Shown: in pieces, positions 23,090-31,700 of the stretch | How positions within the stretch are numbered: position 1 is the stretch's first letter | Layout: the number at the start of each line of letters is the position of its first letter | From: Spirometra erinaceieuropaei | Taxonomy: Eukaryota; Platyhelminthes; Cestoda; Diphyllobothriidea; Diphyllobothriidae | NCBI GenBank assembly: GCA_902702965.1 | Contig: CACRXP010000001.1 | Span: 4,712,195 to 4,776,194 of the forward strand | Reading direction: 5' to 3' | DNA: 64,000 bases | Translations under genes and position numbers: made by a program | Notes under the pieces: generated by a model | The model's input: only the letters and a program-made list of their open reading frames with translations | Database searches by the model: none | What the model was told of the DNA's origin: nothing

Positions 23090-23290
23090 TCCGGACTATA
23101 ACTTGACCCAATTGTGATTAAGCTCGCTTCGTCAGGCGGGGTCTCGTAGCTCAGCTGGTTACAGCGTTCGTTGTATTAAAGCCCTCTCCTCACTCTCGTG
23201 GGTTCGAAATAAACCGGAGGGGCCGAGTTTTTCACAGTTGGGTCAATGTGAATTATTCAAAATCTACCAAAACATCTAAGAATCATTTTT
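23090..23290 (+). mobile_element. SINE-2: tRNA-derived element
   Basis: A leader (ACTTGACCCAATTGTGATTA) precedes a tRNA-like head at about 23140-23224, with A box TAGCTCAGCTGG and a box B damaged to GGTTCGAAATAA. The tail CACAGTTGGGTCAATGTGAA follows, then AAAATCTACCAAAACATC. Leader and tail are shared with the copies at 31140, 31496 and 62568. Damaged acceptor and T-arm pairing shows it is not a functional tRNA. Confidence 0.75.
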
Positions 23291-23463
23291 TGCCGAGAGT
23301 TGCATGAGCTTTGACTCATAGCAGCATCGAAATACTATGTGAAGGGGTGCTACCTCAGGAAATGCCAATCGAAGCTTTATAATGTTCTTTCGATTCGGGG
23401 GAATCACTTAAATAGGACAGTCATATAAATCGCCGAACAGCTTAGTCCTAAGATATTTTGTTT

Positions 23464-23557
23464 GAAGAAGAAGAAGAAGAAGAAGATGGGCTCACCGGAC
23501 CGGTTTTTTTTAGATGTTGACGTTTCGAAGAGCATGGTCGGCTCGCTATTCTCAAAA
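23464..23557 (-). other. Possible PLE/retrozyme 3' end truncated by the assembly gap
   Basis: The minus strand has CTCTTC, then GAAACGTCAACATC. It is followed by CCGGTGAGCCCATC and a (TTC)n run at 23466-23487. GAAACGTC and a terminal TTC-rich tail match the 3' ends of the PLE copies at 22361 and 25040. The matching CTGANGA would lie in or beyond the N gap, so the ribozyme cannot be confirmed. Confidence 0.4.
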
Positions 23558-23752
23558 NNNNNNNNNNNNNNNNNNNNNNNNNNNNNNNNNNNNNNNNNNN
23601 NNNNNNNNNNNNNNNNNNNNNNNNNNNNNNNNNNNNNNNNNNNNNNNNNNNNNNNNNNNNNNNNNNNNNNNNNNNNNNNNNNNNNNNNNNNNNNNNNNNN
23701 NNNNNNNNNNNNNNNNNNNNNNNNNNNNNNNNNNNNNNNNNNNNNNNNNNNN
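23558..23752. other. Assembly gap (195 N)
   Basis: Run of undetermined bases. Frames that appear to cross it are artefacts. Confidence 1.
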
Positions 23753-23805
<53 letters not shown>

Positions 23806-23824
23806 GTCGTCATCATCATCATCA
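23753..23824 (+). repeat. (TCA)n microsatellite at gap edge
   Basis: About 24 TCA/ATC triplets with one TCGTCG interruption. The array probably caused the assembly break. Confidence 0.95.
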
Positions 23825-23834
23825 GGTGCAATGA

Positions 23835-24055
23835 GCAATCAGAGTTGTGGGAAACAAAATCTTGTTTTCTCATTTAATAGAAGCAGTGGTAATTACGGTT
23901 CCATTATTCAGGAAGAAACAAAGTCGTTTCAAGGTGAAATATGCTGGTCTTTCAAGTTGGTCGGTATGATTATGGTTGTCTGTTGCCTTCACACTGAGTC
24001 ATTATTGAAAGTAAATCGGCTTCTCCCAACGGACATTTGCGCCGTTTAACAGATG
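23835..24055 (+). repeat. Unclassified dispersed repeat X, copy 1
   Basis: The anchor GGTTCCATTATTCAGGA is followed by AAAGTCGTTTCA, TATGCTGGTCTTTCAAGTTG, GGTATGATTATGGTTGTCTG and GTAAATCGGCTTCTCCC. The same order recurs at 50900-51110 (plus) and 32440-32680 (minus). Copies differ by scattered substitutions and small indels. No coding pattern is conserved between them. Confidence 0.65.
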
Positions 24056-25039
24056 ACGATCCGAATTCTACCCTCCTGAAGAACATGTAGCTTAGTGACC
24101 GGTGGTGACGCGGGTGGGGGGCGTCAGCGTCGTATTCACTTGACTTGGAAGGTCGACTGAATAGTGGATTATGTCCCCTGCAGATCCTATCGGCGAAGGA
24201 GGCCACGGTCGATTTTGTGGCGAACGAGCACATCCTCCCAGGTAGCGTGGTTTACGCCGACGCGTGTCAGGCAACTTGTTCGCTCACGACGCAGTCGCTA
24301 GGAGTGCGTGCAGGTCGTCGTACAATTCGTTCTTTACGGCATCAGATCTGGCTATTAGGAGTTGAGTTCTGGCGGAGATGGTTTTTTTGTGAAAATTGTC
24401 ACTTACTTCTTAAAACAGAACGGAAAAGTGGTTTTTTCAATCCTATGCGGATCAAGCTTCCTACTTGATTCCCTATGTGCAAAATATTTTGAGATTTTTC
24501 TAGAAAACGGACTTGGCACTATCAAAAGTTGGTTTTTTAAATCAGTATTGCTTGGTTCTCGTTGACTACATTTTTATTGGTGGTTTTGCCATGGCTTTTA
24601 TGTAGTCCTTTGTCAAAGTGTTTCGATTCAACACGAAACGTATGTGCTGGGTGAAAAGTTACACCTTATATATGTCTTTATGCAAATATTCACTATGCAT
24701 TATGTGAAGGGGTGGCATATAGTGCCATTAAGCTTCCAATCTCCCATTCCGGGGTTTCCAAATATTAACAAGCAATCAGTTTGCCCCGCCGACAAAGAAG
24801 GTATCCAACGAAATGATTCATTCTGGCTTTTTGCAGTTATCAACCTTACGTAGACGCATCTTTGGTTTCGACGCCATTTCAGACTGCACTTTTTCCTGTG
24901 TTACCGCCTGAGCAACCAGGCTCAATTTGCGTTGGTCGATTCTAGCGATACCTACGGTGTGCCGCACGTCGGTGGTGACGCAGAGACAGAAACCTACATG
25001 CAAGATAGTGATAGCAAACTTTCGCGGCACCTATGGCAC
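24056..25039. other. Unassigned stretch
   Basis: GC-rich sequence at about 24080-24300 suggests an old repeat. Frames here are short and without motifs. Confidence 0.4.
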
Positions 25040-25082
25040 TTCAAAAGAAGAGGAGGCGTTCACCGGGAGAGGTGTATTTGAG

Positions 25083-25127
25083 GTCTGACGTTTCGGGTAG
25101 TCGTTTCTTCTACCCATCTTCAGAGAC
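25083..25127 (-). ncRNA. Hammerhead ribozyme (PLE 3' end), intact-looking
   Basis: On the minus strand, GTCT (25127-25124) is followed by CTGAAGA (25123-25117) and an extra T (25116). A perfect stem II follows, GGGTAG/CTACCC (25115-25110 and 25100-25095), with a 9-nt loop. Then come GAA (25094-25092), self-complementary ACGT (25091-25088), C17 (25087) and AGAC (25086-25083), perfectly complementary to GTCT. The predicted cut lies between 25087 and 25086. All invariant bases are present. Stem III needs a second molecule or a neighbouring core because there is no loop. Confidence 0.87.
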
Positions 25128-25154
25128 TGAGCAGTCGTGCACACAGCTTTCCTT

Positions 25155-25688
25155 TTATGGCGCACTTTGTTTAATGCCTGGCCCACCAATGCCGCCTGTT
25201 AAGCTGCATTCGACCCGCATGTCACCGTGACCTGAATCCCGCCCATCTTCGTCGGCCGCGGTGATAACTGGCGGCCCCGATTGCCCCGCGCCGTGACTGT
25301 CCCCCGTCAAGAATGTTCGTAAAACCAGATAAGGGGGAGGCAAATTGATGTGGCGGTTGACAGAACAGTCGGTAGACATCCAGGCTTCTTGCACCTGCCT
25401 TGCCGTATGATCATCACCTCGGCCCACAATTTCAACGGCGTCAACGTTGAAGATGTGTCCCATTTGCGCGGCATGGGTTGCTACCTCCGACTTTGGGTCC
25501 AACCTTCGCACGGCCAACTTATGCTCGTGCATGCGTGTTTGTAGCCGCCGGCCGGTTTCCCCCAACGTAGTTACACATTCCGCAGCTGCACAGAAGTCGG
25601 TAGACCACAGACGACATCTCCTGTTTAGGGATCGGGTCTTTTGGCCGCATCCCTTGCCGGCGGATTGTGGAGTCGGGCCTGTGGGCAA
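25155..25688 (-). pseudogene. PLE GIY-YIG endonuclease domain (frameshifted continuation)
   Basis: Reads the GIY-YIG C-terminal half in a different frame from the RT: ETGRRLQTRMHEHKLAVRRL, SEVATHAAQMGHIFNVDAVE and HTARQVQEAWMSTDCSVNRH, then a proline/glycine-rich tail to about 25155. The catalytic Tyr pair and the following CxxC lie partly in the upstream frame, so the domain is split by one frameshift near 25560. Confidence 0.8.
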
Positions 25689-26487
25689 CGCCTATTCCGA
25701 GCGGCGCGAGGGATCTGGCTACGGCTTCGGAGACCCCTTTCATGTATGGAATGCTCCGCCACGATTTTGGCTGACTAGGTTCTTCATTCCGCTTCCTTGG
25801 TTGTTTTCGGCTCCGTTCAACGAATGTTCGCGGATAGCTGATGGCTCTGAAGAGTTCTTGGAGGAGCTTCATCTCGTCCAGTTTTGCGACTGGAGTGCTG
25901 CAATGAGTTTCCACCCGTCGGTATAGCGTGCGTACACAGCTTCGTTTGTGTTGCAGTGGGTGGTTGCTGCTGTAATTGAGCATTTGCAGCGTGTTCATCG
26001 GTTTTCTGTAGACAGACGTCGCCAGTTTACTGTCTGGTTGGCGGCAGATGAGAACATCCAAAAATGAAAGTTTGCTCTCCACTTCTTCTTCCATCGTGAA
26101 CTGTAGGTCGGGGATGATTGAGTTCAATAGTTCTTCATAGTAGCTAATTTTATCCTGATTGATGATTACGAAGGTATCATCAACGTAGCGCGCCCAAAAC
26201 GTGGCTTTGTATTCCCCGAACAGTCGTTTCTCGAGTTTTTGCAGAACGGCCTCGGCAATTAGTCCGGAGATCGGTGAACCCATCGGAGTGCCCTTAATTT
26301 GCTCATAGGTGATCCCCTCGAAGGTAAAAAATTTCTTGAGGCAGTGCCCCATGAGTTCTATGAGATCCTGAGCTGTGGGCAGGCCATCGCCCTCGTCGTA
26401 ATTCTGACGAAGCAGGCCACTGAGCGTCTCGACCGCAAGGGCCTGTGGTATGAACGTGAAGAGTGAGACGACGTCAAATGACACCAT
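25519..26487 (-). CDS. PLE reverse transcriptase core (fragment of a broken ORF)
   Basis: A 322-codon open segment of the element at 25040-27050. Residues 3-12 hold RT motif A (FDVVSLF), about 63-78 motif B (KGTPMGSPISG), and about 101-108 motif C (YVDD). About 137-150 hold LSFLDVLICRQP, followed by the PLE-specific linker with GVSEAVARSLAPLGIGVAHRP, and then the start of the GIY-YIG domain. The first in-frame ATG is not the native start, because RT sequence continues upstream in another frame to about 27050. In a live element the enzyme reverse-transcribes element RNA at a nicked chromosomal target. Here it is a relic. Confidence 0.85.
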   Translation of the reverse strand: MVSFDVVSLFTFIPQALAVETLSGLLRQNYDEGDGLPTAQDLIELMGHCLKKFFTFEGITYEQIKGTPMGSPISGLIAEAVLQKLEKRLFGEYKATFWARYVDDTFVIINQDKISYYEELLNSIIPDLQFTMEEEVESKLSFLDVLICRQPDSKLATSVYRKPMNTLQMLNYSSNHPLQHKRSCVRTLYRRVETHCSTPVAKLDEMKLLQELFRAISYPRTFVERSRKQPRKRNEEPSQPKSWRSIPYMKGVSEAVARSLAPLGIGVAHRPDSTIRRQGMRPKDPIPKQEMSSVVYRLLCSCGMCNYVGGNRPAATNTHARA

Positions 26488-27050
26488 CCTCTCATCCGGT
26501 TCGATCGTGTCGAGGAATTGCTCTGCTGAGTGTACCGTTGTTTCTGAGCCCGCGGTTAGGAATCTTAGCTTCTAAAACAGCCAATTTGCGAGCCCGTACG
26601 TGGGTGTGCCTCGGAGTGAGACGATTGGTCGGAGGGGAACATCTGGCCTGTGTACCTTTGGATGAACGTAGAATCTCACCATCGGTGTTTCTGTGGGCTT
26701 TGCCATATACCATTCTTTGATAGTGATGACTTTTTCCTTCTTTAATCGAGACAGAACTCCGTTAACCTTCGCCAGTAGGGACTTTAGACTGACGGCATCG
26801 CTAACCATGCAGGATTCCCGGTCGTTGAGGAGCATGAGCGCTTTATTTCGGTAATCCACCTTGTCAAGGATAACGGTTGATCGGCCTTTGTCTGCAGGCA
26901 GAATAAATATTTCTGTGTCCGCTTTCAACTCCCTTATGGCCTTTTTTCATCTCTTAGCAGCGAATGGGTTTTTCGGTGTGACATGAGAAGTGAAGAGACT
27001 CGACGTCGGAGGAGGTCTTTTGCCTCGTCTGTGGCGCCGGTTTAACGTAG

Positions 27051-27370
27051 CACAGATTCGAAAGAAGCAATGAATGTGACCGGTTCGACGACAGTTGTGT
27101 TAAAACCAGATCCACGTTGTAGAACTTTTGTTTGGGCCACAGTAAGATTTTTCGACGAGAGGTTGTGTACTAACGTTTGTTCAGGTTCCCGGGATTGTGC
27201 TGTCTGCAGGGCCATGAACTTTACCGATAAATCAGCATCCCTGTTAGCACGTTTCTTTCGTCCCAATGATATTACGGTGTTCTCCAATGTAATGGCGGTC
27301 GCTTCACGACAACGGCGTGTAACAAGCATCCTGAAGTTGTCGGCATTGTGTGCGTATTTCCTAAGTCGTA
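27051..27370. other. Unassigned stretch between PLE and MITE
   Basis: Overlapping frames on both strands are open here, but neither has a recognisable domain. Confidence 0.4.
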
Positions 27371-28365
27371 CAGTGCGTGACCTATCTCATGAAATGTTGG
27401 CTGAAATTCTGAAATACGTTTTCGATTAGGAAGGATTACTTGGTCGCGGTTGTGATACTGATTAACCTAAGGCATACTGTTATAACATTTTGGACTCGGC
27501 AGGATGTCGGCTTTAAAAGGCACTTCCTTTCAATCTCCTGTAGAAAGCGTGCTCGGTAAAAAATGACTACTTAAGTAGCATGAATTTTCCCATTGATTTT
27601 CGATGGTCTTGGAAATGCAAATATATTTTATAGAAACCACAAACAAAAATGTGCTTTCTTTTAGATAATCAATAGAAAATCACGTCTTCTTTATAGTTTA
27701 TACTTAAGGAAGGAGTATAATTAGATTTTAAAAAAGTTTCCAATTATTAGACTTTTGAAGACCGCGATATGTCCATTCACATAGCATCGCACCTCGCCGT
27801 TTACCACTGCTCCTCATGAAATGTACAACATGGTCCGCATCCATTGCAAAATTTTATGGACCCTGTATAATATCTCTTTAATGGCATAGAAAAATATGGG
27901 ATTTTCCTTACGCGGAACGCATGCACCTTGTAGAGTGTAATCACTAAGCGCTAATGCACCGAATGATCAGGCTCCAAATTTTTCGGCAATTAGAAAACTT
28001 TTTTAAAACCTAATTATACTCCTCTTTAAAGTATAAAATATAAAGAAGACGTGATTCTCTATTGATTGACTAAAAGAAAGCACATTTTTTGTTTGTAGTT
28101 TTTATAAGATATCTTTGAATTTCCAAGACCATCGAAAATCAATGGGAAAAATGCATGCTACATAAGTAGTCATTTTTTACCGAGCACGCTTTCTACAGGA
28201 GATTGAAAGGAAGTGCCTTTTAAAGCCGACATCCTGCCGAGTCCAAAATGTTATAACAGTATGCCTTAGGTTAATCAGTATCACAACCGCGACCAAGTAA
28301 TCCTTCCTAATCGAAAACGTATTTCAGAATTTCAGCCAACATTTCATGAGATAGGTCACGCACTG
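27371..28365 (+). mobile_element. Full-length TIR element (Tc1/mariner-like MITE), 995 bp
   Basis: The left end CAGTGCGTGACCTATCTCAT is preceded by TA (27369-27370). The right end is the exact inverted complement, followed by TA (28366-28367). The two arms are inverted repeats of about 380 bp. By eye the first 200 bp are identical, and mismatches start near 27573. A non-repeated centre of about 230 bp separates them. No transposase frame is present. The sequence belongs to the same family as 21209 and 59613 but to a distinct subfamily (GTGACCTATCTCAT versus GTGGGCTAACTCAT). Near-identical arms suggest a fairly recent insertion or gene conversion. Confidence 0.9.
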
Positions 28366-28689
28366 TAGGTGACAATCTTGTATGAGCACCCTTGTCATTC
28401 GCCGGCTATGAAGAAATATCGTTTGTTTAGCCAGTTCCGTGTTGACAGGAGGCTTGTAAGAGAGGCATTTTGGCATTTATGGCACTCTTTCATACCCTCC
28501 CACCTGGGCTTGTTGTCATGGCAGAAGAGGGAGAGGGCGCAAGTGGCTGGTGCGGCATAAACCCGAACAGCGGCGTGCCACCACACCCGCAGCCTTGGCT
28601 GTGGTAGAGAGTGTTCAATTTTGGCCTGGTAGTGCGTTCATCGTTTTATCCGCAGTGCATTATCATTTACAAATGTTTTAACTACTGCT
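28366..28689. other. Unassigned stretch
   Basis: No supported feature. Confidence 0.4.
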
Positions 28690-28765
28690 GATAGAAGCGA
28701 ACAGGTGAGTTACAGGTAGCAGTTCAGAAGACGAAAATGCGATCATTGTAATAAGAAATTGATTG

Positions 28766-28807
28766 GCCTGACGTTTCGAATTCTCACTCGAATCCATCAT
28801 CAGAGAC
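28766..28807 (-). ncRNA. Hammerhead ribozyme in inverted left end of PLE derivative
   Basis: On the minus strand, GTCT (28807-28804) is followed by CTGATGA (28803-28797) and an extra T (28796). Stem II is GGATTC/GAATTC with one G-U pair, then GAA, ACGT, C17 (28770) and AGGC (28769-28766). The core is complete. The distal stem I segment pairs less well than in the right-end copy. Transcription from this end would run out of the element. Confidence 0.8.
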
Positions 28808-28940
28808 ATTCGCAGATAAAGGTGGTGGTGGCACAAGGAGTGCAGTATTTGTGGCACGCGGCTGCCGTGGGACCATATCCGACACTGTAATTAACAGCTC
28901 TCGCAATCACCGCTGGGATCGTAATTGATGCGGCGGTGAC

Positions 28941-29345
28941 TTGTCAGTCCGAGCGACAAATACGACGCAAATTCTGAACTTCAGTAGCAAAGACCCGATC
29001 AGACACAAACGCAGTTGCGTAAGGGCGATATACCGGCGCGTTAAGACGCCTTGCAGTAAAATGGAAGACAAGGTTGCTGAATTACAATATCTTCAGCGGG
29101 TAATGAGAGCCAATGGTTACCCGCGCAACTTTGTCAACCAGTGCATACGAAAAGGACACCAGAGGCTAACTCCAACCGGCCCCAACTTCTGGCGGGCTCT
29201 TCCGTGCGTAAAGGACGTCTCGGAGGCCGTCAGTCGTCTTCTCACTCCACTTGGAGTTGGGGTTGCACACAGGTCGGAAGCGACCATTAGGCGCCAAGTC
29301 ATGAGGCCAAAAGACCCGCTGCCACAGCAGGAAACGTCTTGAGTC
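28941..29345 (+). pseudogene. PLE RT C-terminal fragment
   Basis: Open for 133 codons: RATNTTQILNFSSKDP, HKRSCVRAIYRRVKT and KVAELQYLQRVMRANGYPRN, then PCVKDVSEAVSRLLTPLGVG and AHRSEATIRRQVMRPKDPLP, ending at a stop (QETS*) exactly where the GIY-YIG domain begins. The matching element at 45480 reads on as QETSGVVYRIW, so the stop here is a point mutation. The fragment lacks the RT catalytic region. Confidence 0.75.
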
Positions 29346-29905
29346 GTTTACCGGATCTGGTGTAGTTGCGGACAAAGCAACTATGTCGGAGAAACTGGGA
29401 GATTACTCCGTACGCGAATTGCCAAGCACGCAGCAGCAATGTGGCGGGGAGGCGCTGGCTCTCAGGTGGCGACACACTCGACGGGACTCGGCCATATTTT
29501 CAAATTTCAAGAGGCCGAAATCCTGGCAAGGAGTGACAACTGCGTGAGCCGCGAGCTACTCGAGTCGTGGTTCCCAGGCACACAATCCATCAACAAGCAC
29601 AATGACCTCCCGGTACCACATTCCGTGCTGAGATTTTCCCTGGGCAGGGGAATCAGTCAAGTGGAGAGTGCGCGGGCGAGCAATTATCCCAGTGACAGTG
29701 AGCCAGTTTGCCGAGCAATCGTCACACCAGCATCCAGCACGGACGACGAAATCATGGCCATTAACGACTCGGACTCGGACCGACAAACCACCACCGCATC
29801 AATTTCGACCCCAGCGCTGATTGCGTGAGCTGTTAATTAAAGCGCGCATATCGTTCTACGGCAGCCACGTGCTATAAATACTGCATTCCTGGTGCCGCCA
29901 TCACC

Positions 29906-29967
29906 TTTATTTGCGAATGTCTCTGATGATGGATTCGAGTGAGAATCCGAAACGTCAGGCCAATAAA
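29906..29967 (+). ncRNA. Hammerhead ribozyme (PLE right end), best-folded copy
   Basis: Stem I is bipartite: TTTATT (29906-29911) pairs with AATAAA (29962-29967), and GTCT (29919-29922) pairs with AGGC (29957-29960), with an internal loop TGCGAAT/C between. The core is CTGATGA (29923-29929) plus an extra T (29930). Stem II is GGATTC/GAATCC (29931-29936 and 29943-29948) with loop GAGTGA. GAA lies at 29949-29951, self-complementary ACGT at 29952-29955 and C17 at 29956. The predicted cut lies between 29956 and 29957. The stem I internal loop and the stem II loop are placed for the tertiary contact known in natural type I hammerheads. The geometry implies action as a dimer. Confidence 0.9.
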
Positions 29968-29990
29968 TTTCTTGTTCCAGCGATCGCGTT

Positions 29991-31139
29991 TTAAGTACTT
30001 TTCGATTGCCACTCGCGCGTCTACGTGAGATGGCATTTGGGTGTTTGCAAATCGAAGATACAGACTAGAACATATGAAGAACATTTCAGCTTTTATCCAG
30101 GACTGACCAGTTCGTTCGTTCTTATGTGGCCTCCATTACCTCCCAAAATATGGCGATTTTGTCGAGTACAGAAAATATTTTTGTAAATGACAATCTCCAA
30201 TGACCGATTACCTCAGTTATCCTAGGCAATTCGATCCATCTAAAGCTCAGACGTCTTTCTTCGTCCTGAATTTGACGTTGGGGACTGCAGTCCATTCTAG
30301 CACGACCTTTTTTAGTTTTCAACGTACCAGATATAGCGTGTGAAACGTTGATGGTCACATTGCTGTCTTCGAATGTGATTAGAAAGCATTACCCATAGTT
30401 TGGTATGGTGCATATATTTAACATCAAGTTCTTTTTGACACGTCTTGACCGACTGTTTATTTGGCCAGCCACCGCACGCATCACATAGACAGTCGATCCG
30501 AACCGTCCAGCAGTTACAAGTTAGGCTGGCAAGGATGAGCCCATATTGACATCTTGAAGACATCTGGCTGGCATGATCATGTTTACTCTCCTCTGGTCAT
30601 TACTGATGTTGAGGTTCCCTCGCGCCGCTGCCTACACGGACAAAACCGCTGCAATTCGGATTTGGGGTCCGCCACTGTCAACAGACCCATAGTATTGACA
30701 GCTCTATAGTTCTGGCCCACATACAGGGTTGGCGATCATGTTTTTTGAGCGGGTAAGTATACTTATACTGTTCTCAAATTTATCGGCACCCACAGAGTTG
30801 TTTCTTGAGGACTGCCTCGATTGTGCCATGCGATGTTGTTTTAGGTAGTCGAGGAGCTCAGCAGCAGGATCTGTCTGTATGTAGTCTTTGTGGTAGGTTT
30901 GTCGATTTCTAGTTTGTCTAACGAATAGCTGATGTTGGATAATCCATTTCACTAAAATAATCGGTGTTCATTCTTTGCCCCAAACAAATGTCGGGTCTTT
31001 GTACAAGATGGCAGGCAGCCACCGAATGGGTTAGCCCTCTCCGACGATGAAGTATCCGACACTGACAACACAGCTAGCCATGTCTTCGTGAGCGTTAAGA
31101 ACTCCCTAGTATGAACTTGGAATCCTCCTTGCAGGATTT
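29991..31139. other. Unassigned stretch
   Basis: No supported gene or repeat in this AT-moderate sequence. Confidence 0.4.
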
Positions 31140-31430
31140 CATTGAAGACGGATGAATTTCTGACTAGTCTGTGAGATTCATATCGACCCAACTGTGAAAA
31201 AGTCGGCGCCTCGGTGGGATTCGAACCCACGCAGTAAAGGGAAGGCTTTAGTACAGCCAATGTTCTAACCACTTGAGCTACGAGGCCCCGCCGGACGACT
31301 CAATTTTAATCCCGCTTGGATCAATTTTACCCGCCCAACCTACTGCAACGTCTGGAATCCACCAAATATGATACAGTAAGTTGACTGCCCAAGCAGGATT
31401 TCCTAAGTGATTCACCTAGAATCCACCAGA
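31140..31430 (-). mobile_element. SINE-2, minus-strand copy
   Basis: On the minus strand a 5' extension (TCTGGTGGATTCTAGGTGAA, from about 31430) runs into GTTGGGCGGGTAA, then the tRNA-like head (31287-31205), then the tail CACAGTTGGGTCGATATGAA. The head has GGCCTCG/CGAGGC acceptor pairing, A box TAGCTCAAGTGG, an anticodon-like arm GGCTGTACTAAAGCC, a long variable region and box B GGTTCGAATCC. It is the least damaged tRNA-like head in the window. Confidence 0.8.
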
Positions 31431-31448
31431 TGACTACCAGGCTCACGT

Positions 31449-31487
31449 AATTCATAGCTATTTTGGCAGATTTTGAAGAATTCAGTA
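31449..31487 (-). mobile_element. SINE-2 tail fragment
   Basis: ATTCATAGCTATTTTGGCAG continuing into ATTTTGAAGAATT is the inverted SINE-2 tail without its head. It lies between two complete copies. Confidence 0.6.
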
Positions 31488-31495
31488 GGTTGGAG

Positions 31496-31700
31496 TAGGT
31501 TGGGCGGGTAACTTGGCCCAAATTTGATTAAACTCAAGTCGTCCGGCGGGGCCTCGTAGCTCAAGTGGTTAGAGCATTGTCTTTACTAAAGTCTTCTCCT
31601 TATTGCGTGGGTTCGAATCCCATCGAGGCGCCGAGTTTTTCACAGTTGGATCAATATGACTTATTCAAAATCTGCCAAAATATCTATGAAGTAGTCTGTC
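31496..31700 (+). mobile_element. SINE-2, plus-strand copy
   Basis: GTTGGGCGGGTAACTTGG leads to a tRNA-like head at 31550-31632. The head has GCCTCG/CGAGGC acceptor pairing, A box TAGCTCAAGTGG, a long variable region of the Ser/Leu type and box B GGTTCGAATCCC. The tail CACAGTTGGATCAATATGA follows, then AAAATCTGCCAAAATATC. It forms an inverted pair with the copy at 31140. An intact tRNA is not claimed, because SINE leader and tail flank the head in every copy. Confidence 0.8.

Larger units (their letters stand above)
25040..27050 (-). mobile_element. Penelope-like element, nearly full RT plus GIY-YIG and hammerhead
   Basis: The most complete PLE here. On the minus strand the upstream RT region is visible at about 26928-26572 (ILPADKGRSTVILDKVDY, then HPKVHRPDVPLRPIVSLRGT). 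The RT core at 26487-25570 has motif A SFDVVSLFTFIP, motif B QIKGTPMGSPISGL, catalytic ARYVDDTFVI, then LSFLDVLI and SVYRKPMNTLQMLNYSSNHP. The GIY-YIG region starts at VVYRLLCSCGMCNYVG and continues in another frame from about 25570 (GETGRRLQTRMHEHKLAVRR, then EIVGRGDDHTARQVQEAW). A hammerhead follows at 25127-25083, and the element ends at CCTCTTCTTTTGA. Frameshifts near 26560 and 25570 and a stop upstream of 26928 make it inactive. The YVDD catalytic aspartates are intact. Confidence 0.9.
28690..29990 (+). mobile_element. Non-autonomous Penelope-like derivative with inverted ribozyme-bearing ends
   Basis: The left end (28690 to about 28940) is an inverted copy of the right end (about 29740-29990), and each contains a hammerhead (minus at 28766-28807, plus at 29906-29967). 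Between them, on the plus strand, lie the RT C-terminal part (SVRATNTTQILNFSSKDPIR, then HKRSCVRAIYRRV) to about 29340, and GIY-YIG sequence (VYRIWCSCGQSNYVGETGR, about 29345-29415) continuing to a stop at 29826. RT motifs A-C are missing. The junction between inverted repeat and body at about 28945 (CTTGTCAGTCCGAGCGACAA) is shared with the copy at 45480-46740, which has the same architecture in reverse. Confidence 0.85.

Noticed and set aside
23753..23824. CRISPR-like array
   Set aside because: A simple trinucleotide repeat without spacers; the genome is eukaryotic.
23404..24049. Long frames with runs of Asp, Met, Ser or His
   Set aside because: They cross the N gap and a (TCA)n microsatellite and are artefacts.
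24615..24660. CACGAAACGTATGTG as a hammerhead end
   Set aside because: No CUGANGA and no stem I partner in the surrounding 80 bases.
29330..29345. GGAAACGTC string resembling a hammerhead core
   Set aside because: It encodes QETS in PLE coding sequence at the RT/GIY-YIG boundary, with no CUGANGA upstream.
31550..31632. Functional tRNA gene (Ser/Leu-like)
   Set aside because: The same leader and tail flank all four copies, so it is a SINE head; anticodon arm pairing is imperfect.
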